64,000 nt of DNA, taken from contig RPFO01000213.1 of assembly GCA_009746045.1 (NCBI GenBank), positions 12,859,384 to 12,923,383 of the forward strand. Reading direction: 5' to 3'. The DNA comes from Mesostigma viride (Eukaryota > Streptophyta > Mesostigmatophyceae > Mesostigmatales > Mesostigmataceae). Under the pieces are notes generated by a model. That model made no database searches. It was not told the origin of the DNA and saw nothing but the letters and a program-made list of their open reading frames with translations. Positions 58,901 to 64,000 of the stretch are shown here, in pieces. Position 1 is the first letter of the stretch. The number at the start of each line of letters is the position of its first letter. The translations under genes were made by a program, and so were the position numbers.

Positions 58901-60182
58901 GGTTACAGGGGGCAGGGACAGGGGGGCAGTATGAATTCCAGTCATGAGGATGATGGGGTTAGGAAACAACTATGGATACCCGTGTGGCTACAGACCATCC
59001 TTTTTGCGAAATAATAAAGAGTATAATTATTGTGGACAAGGGTGCAAAGAGAGTGGAGTGGATGGCGGCCCACCAGGAGCACACGTGGCGACGCAGTGTC
59101 ACACACCGGAATGCACACAACCCCAACAGCTGTTTTGTTCGTCCGTCTAAGAAGGGTGGGGTGGGGGGCCAGGGGGCAGCGGGGGCAGGGGCATGAGACC
59201 CCAAGAGGTGGGTGAACACAAAGATATGAGGAGGTGTAAGGACCAAACGAGCCAGGGAGTTTAAATAGGCAATGGAAGGAATGGGCAACGCGGCCGACGC
59301 GTGCGCCCTGAAGCTGGGGGGAATATGACGCCAAGCGGGCGGGCGGTGAGAGTCTGGTGAGGTGAAACGGCTGCAGCTCGTCGAACAGAAAAGCACAAAA
59401 TATTCAATTGTTACACTTGCGGGTGAAGTAACTTATTTATTCGGGAAACGTGCTACACAATCACAGAATTTTGAACCCAATGCAACCCGTACAGGCCAGG
59501 ATAGAAATAGCGCGGGAAAGCCAAATGGGTACCCGTGCAAAACACAGCGACGACCGCTGTCCGCGTGCCCTATCAACACGCCCACGATTGCCCTCACAAT
59601 TTATGCGATTGCCCTCATGATTGTGGAAAGCTTTTTACGTCCACAATGCAAGCAAGGCGAGAAAAGCATGTCTAGCGCGTGCATCCTCGCATCAAGAATC
59701 CTACAGTTTGTAGGCTCCGACAAAGCCTGCACTTAAGCATGTCTAGCGCGTGCATCCTCGCATCAAGAATCCTACAGTTTGTAGGCTCCGACAAAGCCTG
59801 CACTTAGTCCATGCGCTTCCCCAATCGATGCCACTAACCATGGACAAACCATATGCAACAGTACCTGCCCAGGTACAGCTGCTTTAGCGGCATGGCGAGG
59901 GCACGCTTTTCGCACAATCCGGGGTGACCACTGGTTGGTGAAGCTGCCGCTGCTAAACCCGACCCTTCGAGGATTTTTTGGCTGCAAGCCAGGGCGGCCC
60001 GAGGACAAAGACTTGCCTGGCACGGTGGCCAGCGCGCAGGCGGTAAACGGGCAAGCGGAAACGGCCTGGGCGTTCATTGCAGTATCGTCGTTACGCGCTG
60101 AAAGAACTGCTCCTTTCGGAATTGCAAGGGCTGCCGTGCGATCCGATAATAATGCCGGGCTAATCGATTTCGTTTGTGCCAT
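55940..60182 (-). CDS. TRXY: Thioredoxin y, chloroplast type, five exons, 219 residues
   Basis: Exons in transcript order: 60182-59865, 58408-58317, 57320-57248, 56613-56509 and 56011-55940 (stop TGA). All phases agree (660 nt). Exon 1 encodes about 106 residues rich in Ser, Ala, Thr and Arg (MAQTKSISPALLSDRTAALA...) with the character of a plastid transit peptide. The mature domain has KFSSFEELILGSDKPLLIDF, active site W137-C-G-P-C141 (its Trp codon is split by an intron), VVKIDTEKYPAIASRYRVTA, cis-Pro182 in ALPT, then LEGALDANDLVRWV. VVKIDTEKYP and the CGPCQMM active-site flank are typical of TRX y, which reduces plastid targets such as 2-Cys peroxiredoxins and methionine sulfoxide reductases. 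Reading through the donor after INRL at 56509 would give a shorter, unlikely C-terminus. Exon 1 choice is the least certain part. Confidence 0.88.
57770..57925. repeat. Imperfect 60-80 bp tandem duplication in TRX y intron 2
   Basis: gcggcgcgatgatacacagtg plus accaacacgctgctctggca and ccgatacagccagcgggcg occur twice (about 57778-57858 and 57859-57920). Confidence 0.85.
58025..58265 (-). repeat. Two degenerate copies of the TRX y exon 2 donor junction
   Basis: The exon 2 end (58308-58353: accgtaccatgtcgcgtaaa, then agtcgattagcagcggcttg) is echoed at about 58218-58265 (accgtaccacgtcacgcaaaa, gtcgaccagcagcggcttgt) and 58037-58070 (gtagaagtcgatgagaagcg, gcttgtaa). Both lie in the following intron. 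Confidence 0.85.
58425..58730. repeat. Purine-rich low-complexity tract (pyrimidine on the transcript strand)
   Basis: gggggag/agaaaggggac-type repeats immediately upstream of the TRX y exon 2 acceptor. A long minus-strand frame through it is Pro/Phe/Leu-rich and not coding. Confidence 0.9.
59665..59806. repeat. Perfect 71-bp tandem duplication in TRX y intron 1
   Basis: agcatgtctagcgcgtgcat through gacaaagcctgcactta at 59665-59735 is repeated without change at 59736-59806. Confidence 0.95.
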
Positions 60183-60659
60183 GGTCAAACGCGGGGCATT
60201 ATTTTTTAATGTGAGCAAACGTCCCCATGTTACAAACTTCCAATCGGGCTTCCACGTGTCCCAGTTCCGTTGATATTTGCGGAGGCGCGTTTTTTTCCTG
60301 GCAAGTGGCAAGAGGCATGAGGCAACCCTTTTTGTGTACATACATGTAAACACTAAACACATCAGAAGACAGATAGGCAGCGAAAGCCGAAAGCCTCCCA
60401 TGGCCTATTGGCCTAACACTGAGTGACAGGGCGCGGATTAATGAGAATTGGGAAGGTCTCTAGAGAGTCCAGGTGCTACAGTCTAGTCTATACGAGTCCT
60501 GAGTCCGTCGATACGTCTAGAAACGTATACAATACACCTATATATACCTCTACTGTAGCAGACTGTTGCTGGTTAACGAGAGGCTAGCCCTAGAAGCTGC
60601 CCTAGACGTGTACAGTAGACCTGGCCGTTAGACGCGGCGTTAGGGGTTTTAGATACATA
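60183..60659. other. TRX y 5' flank and promoter region
   Basis: About 0.48 kb between the TRX y start codon and the pogo-like element. The minus-strand frame remains open for about 220 bp upstream but without a better start. No core-promoter motif was identified. Confidence 0.45.
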
Positions 60660-61569
60660 CAGTCATTCCCGCTTTAAGTTGCGATCGCCCCCTAAAATTT
60701 GGCGCCGCAACTTAACGCGGGAACGCAACTTAACGGTAGAATTAGGCTAGCAGCCCACCACCTCCTCCTCTGACGGACTTCTATACGGCATTTGACAGCT
60801 CTCGTCAAGCCCGATCCATCTGCAGCGTCAAAGCCGGCACAAGTCCATTTTCCAGGCCAGATATTTTGGACAAAGGCGGGCTGCAAAACCGCCGGCACGC
60901 CGTGGGCAGCCACGCAGTGAGTGCCTGCGTTTTATACCACAAATGAATGTGTGTTTTAACCCTCTGACTTCGGCTCTCTTTTTGGCGGGTCACTTAGTTG
61001 CCCGGCTGAGCCGGCTTCACGCGTACGTTTGACTGTGACAAAACATGGGAACAGTCGTGAGGGAAGCTTCATTTACTGTCAATGGCCTGCATGTAAAGAA
61101 TAATAACAGCATGGAGGCCACATGCAGCGAGACTGCCTATGGCCTCAACGACCTTGTCTTTGCCCTTCTGTGGTGCCGTGCATTCGGCATGATGGTGGTA
61201 ATTTCCGGCAAGATGTCTCAATTACAGACCCTGCATGGTCGTGGATTCTTATGTACCGCAACCCGCAGGCTGCAAAACTAAGTTTGTAAGGTTGCATTCG
61301 CGCTTTTCACCTAAGCCAGCAGGCGGGGAAATTTGCGCGCCAGTGGGGCTTGCGTATTTTGCCGCCTAAAATCACGTAGCGGGTCCGGACTTGGCAAAAA
61401 ATGGCCTCCTGTGCGGCCAAAAATTTCCTGACACCTACAAATCGAGTCATTACCGCGTTAAGTTGCGATGGCCCCCACGCTTAAGTTGCGGTCGCCCCCC
61501 AAAATTCGGCGCCGCAACTTAACGCGGGAACGCAACCTTAAGAAACGCAACTTAACGCGGGAATGACTG
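60660..61569. mobile_element. pogo/mariner-like DNA element 1, TA target, non-autonomous
   Basis: Flanked by TA at 60658-60659 and 61570-61571. Terminal inverted repeats are cagtcattcccgctttaagt at the left, and its near-exact complement acttaacgcgggaatgactg at the right. Several subterminal copies of cgcaacttaacgcgg lie inside both ends. An internal frame (plus, 61045-61281) is shared with element 2 but matches no transposase I recognise. TIR start CAGT plus TA suggests the Tc1/mariner-pogo group. Confidence 0.75.
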
Positions 61570-61686
61570 TACCTGACGCTGTCAGTCGGATCCCGCCCAC
61601 GCCGGTCACTTCCAGGTAAATAGGTGTACGTTTATTCCAAATATAACCAATAGTTAATCTCGCATACCAATAGTTAAGCTCGAACT

Positions 61687-61739
61687 ACCATGGTCCGGAT
61701 TCTCCCGATTTCTGGCCTGCGCTGGTTGTCTCTTTGATA
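61687..61739 (-). mobile_element. Short head copy of the GAGACAACC SINE-like element
   Basis: Reverse complement reads tatcaaagagacaaccagcg then caggccagaaatcgggagaatccggaccatgg. First 53 bp only, in the gap between the two pogo-like elements. Confidence 0.8.
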
Positions 61740-61843
61740 ATAGTTAATCCCTGCTAAGCCTAGGGTATCAAGATACCCCACGCCGGTCACTTATGATCGG
61801 CGCCCGGGAATGAACTCAACTCAACTCAACTCAACTCAAGCTA

Positions 61844-64000
61844 CAGTCATTCGCGCGTTAAGTTGCGTTTCTTAACCCTTAATTTGTACTGAGTCCGTTT
61901 TCGTGGCGCCAGTTGAACTCGCGCCACTCTAACGGACTGAGTTTGTGGCAGAACCAGGCGCCGCGCCAAAAATAATTCAACGGTCAAACCTGGGGGGATC
62001 GAAAGATCTAGACGTAAGCTATGCCTGGCACTATTCAGACCGTACTTTGGACAACTGGCCAGGGAGATATACTCAATCAAAGTTGGGGGGGTACCATGGT
62101 CAAACGGGACCGACGTGAATGAAAATAATTGACGTCCGCGGCTATGGCGGTGCAGGCAAATGACTGGTACGAGAGCATGGCTTGGAATTTTGAACTCAAA
62201 TTTTGTAGTAATTATCCTTGAGTGTTATAAAGGTTATATCTCTGGCCGTGAAGCGTCTGGATGTGCGCAAGTATGTCTCTAGGTTCTAATCGGTGCAGCA
62301 GATCCTGTCAGCGGCCAGGCGGTGACAGTGCGTATGCTACCTGTTGTTCGGCAGCAAACGTCCATATATTTGCGCGTGGATAGACTTGTTACGTTATTCT
62401 TGACATGTTTTATTAGCGATGACGGCCAGGAAAGGTTCGAGGCTATGTCCGTGAGGTGGGAGTGATGGCTCCCGCACAGCAGGTAATCTGCGGTTTCGAC
62501 CTGGTACGTATTAACATGTTAGCGTTTATACATTACAGTACCAAGTCGTCCTATCGTTTATAAACTAGTTGTAGACATGTAATCGATGGTTTTTGCTTGT
62601 CGTTTTGTTGCTTTAGTGCTTGTACGCGTTCGCTTGTGATGGTTGGGGAATACCACTATGTCACGCAGATTTTGGACCAGATTTGATTGCTATTAGCTAA
62701 GGCTTCAACGAAACCAGTGAAGTAGCGTTTGGTATTGTCTCTTAACATGGTGGGCTTGATAACGGGATGCTTTTCCCTGCACAGACATAGCGAGACAATT
62801 GGTTTTCTGGCCAGCTCTAGGCATTGCTTCTTGGTTTGCTGGCCCAAGTTATCCTTCTGCTTGTGCGTCCATAGTGCATGCAAGAAACATGAATGGCCAG
62901 GGCCTGCTTGCATGGAAGCACAACCAGGTGAGTTCTTTTGTTTTCTCTATCATTGCCAATCATTGGAATTGCTTTATAGTGTGTTGGATGCATTGATAAT
63001 GTAGCTCCTTGTGAACCCGTTATACGCTTGGTTTTGGGCCTTGGCACAAGCTTTATACTTGTTGTATAGCATGCTGTTGTGATTTTTAAGCTGGAAATGT
63101 GTTTGGGAATCCATGTGTGGCCATCTATGATGTTTTGTGCCACGTTGGAATTGAATGCCTATACGGTAGTGCTACCAAACACCCCAAAATAACTGCACCC
63201 GTTATAACGGTCTGAGCTATTTTGGGCTGTATGCTAGCTAGCCTGTGCAGTTCTATGGCATGTCATGTTGTGAATGCATCTATGGCATGCCTGTGATTAT
63301 CTTAAACTCCCCTCAAAGGGCCAGGGTCAGCAGATTTTGAGAAATGGTCCATATTGCATTATATATCTCTTGAACCCCATCTGCACCGTACCCCCTTGGG
63401 GGGGGTGCTATTTATAGCAGCTGTGGGGCATAGATATGTGACCAATGACATGACCCCAAAGTTATTTGATATAAAAGCATCCTTGGTTCCAAGGGTGGGC
63501 CAGAAAATGTTATTTGGCTAGATACTCTCATACTTACTAAGATGCCCATACTCAGTCCGTTCTGGTGGTTCCAGTTGACACAATTGAAGGGTTAAGGTTG
63601 CGTTCCCGCGTTAAGTTGCGGCGCCGAAGTTTGGGGGGCGACCGCAACTTAAGCGTGGGGGCCATCGCAACTTAACGCGGTAATGACTCAATTTGTAGGT
63701 GTCAGGCCATTTTTGGCCGCGCAGGAGGCCATTTTTTGCCAAGTCCGGACCCGCTACGTGATTTTAGGCGGCAAAATACGCAAGCCCCACTAGCGCGCAA
63801 ATTTCCCCGCCTCAGCTGGCCGCTTAATTAGGTGAAAAGCGCGAATGCAACCTTACAAATTCAGTTTTGCAACCTGCGGGCTGAGTGCGGTACATAAGAA
63901 TCCACGACCACTGATGCAGGGTCTGTAATTGAGACATCTTGCCGGAAATAATTACCACCATCATCATGATGCCGAATGCACCACAGAAGGGCGGCAAAGA
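61844..64000. mobile_element. pogo-like element 2, inverted relative to element 1, split by a TTAA insert, runs off window
   Basis: Left end cagtcattcgcgcgttaagt follows TA at 61842-61843. After the insert 61876-63591 it continues at 63596 (ggttgcgttcccgcgttaag). It then reads as the reverse complement of element 1 (61154-61540), including the shared frame around 63860-64000. The far end lies beyond base 64000. Confidence 0.75.
61876..63591. mobile_element. piggyBac-like TTAA element, non-autonomous, 1.72 kb
   Basis: TTAA at 61872-61875 and 63592-63595. Ends are inverted: cccttaatttgtactgagtc on the left, and the right end reversed reads cccttcaattgtgtcaactg. A ggcgccagttgaac / ggttccagttgac block and an actgagtccgtt / ctcagtccgtt block recur near both ends. 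CCC-starting ends with a TTAA duplication are typical of piggyBac-group elements. No transposase frame was found. Confidence 0.75.

Noticed and set aside
58409-58969. Minus-strand frame running into TRX y exon 2 (Pro/Phe/Leu-rich)
   Set aside because: It is a polypyrimidine intron. Exon 60182-59865 gives a proper ATG, transit-like composition and correct phase.

Overview
The window looks like nuclear DNA of a green alga (Viridiplantae, most likely a chlorophyte). Protein-coding genes are broken into many short GC-rich exons by GT-AG introns. A plant-type calcium-regulated SAM-transporter-like carrier and a thioredoxin y with a long transit peptide point to the green lineage. I cannot name the species. 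Exon models below were built by hand. In the four multi-exon genes every junction keeps codon phase, and in the three complete ones the summed coding length is a multiple of three.

Layout. 1-6761 (+): the 3' part of a MIC60/mitofilin gene, cut by the window start. 7385-15592: a deep stack of nested transposons (two LINE families, ORF1-only elements, a tRNA-like SINE and a TTAA-flanked DNA element), with target-site duplications (TSDs) that give the order of insertion. 16233-33995 (-): a 22-exon, 866-residue gene joining a TOM1/TOL-like VHS-GAT adaptor to a coiled coil and a C-terminal kinesin-14 motor. 35067-45180 (+): a 10-exon, 571-residue EF-hand mitochondrial carrier (SAMTL-like), divergent from the kinesin. 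45915-47340: a LINE relic holding a SINE-like insertion. 50312-51223 (-): intronless EBP2. 52018-53547 (+): intronless GT92-type glycosyltransferase, divergent from EBP2. 54147-55237: a 5'-truncated LINE. 55940-60182 (-): five-exon thioredoxin y. 60660-64000: two inverted TA-flanked pogo-like elements, one split by a TTAA-flanked piggyBac-like insert.

Two things stand out. First, the VHS-GAT-kinesin-14 architecture physically links a ubiquitin-cargo adaptor to a minus-end-directed motor. Second, in all four intron-bearing genes the introns carry tandem or scattered degenerate copies of the adjoining exon-intron junction (donor or acceptor), from single echoes to an array of about 40 units. 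Many intronic minisatellites here therefore seem to have arisen by duplication of splice junctions, leaving decoy splice sites behind.

The genes do not form a pathway. They cover mitochondrial membrane architecture (MIC60), organellar metabolite transport (SAMTL), plastid redox control (TRX y), ribosome biogenesis (EBP2), glycosylation (GT92) and vesicle or microtubule traffic (the kinesin).
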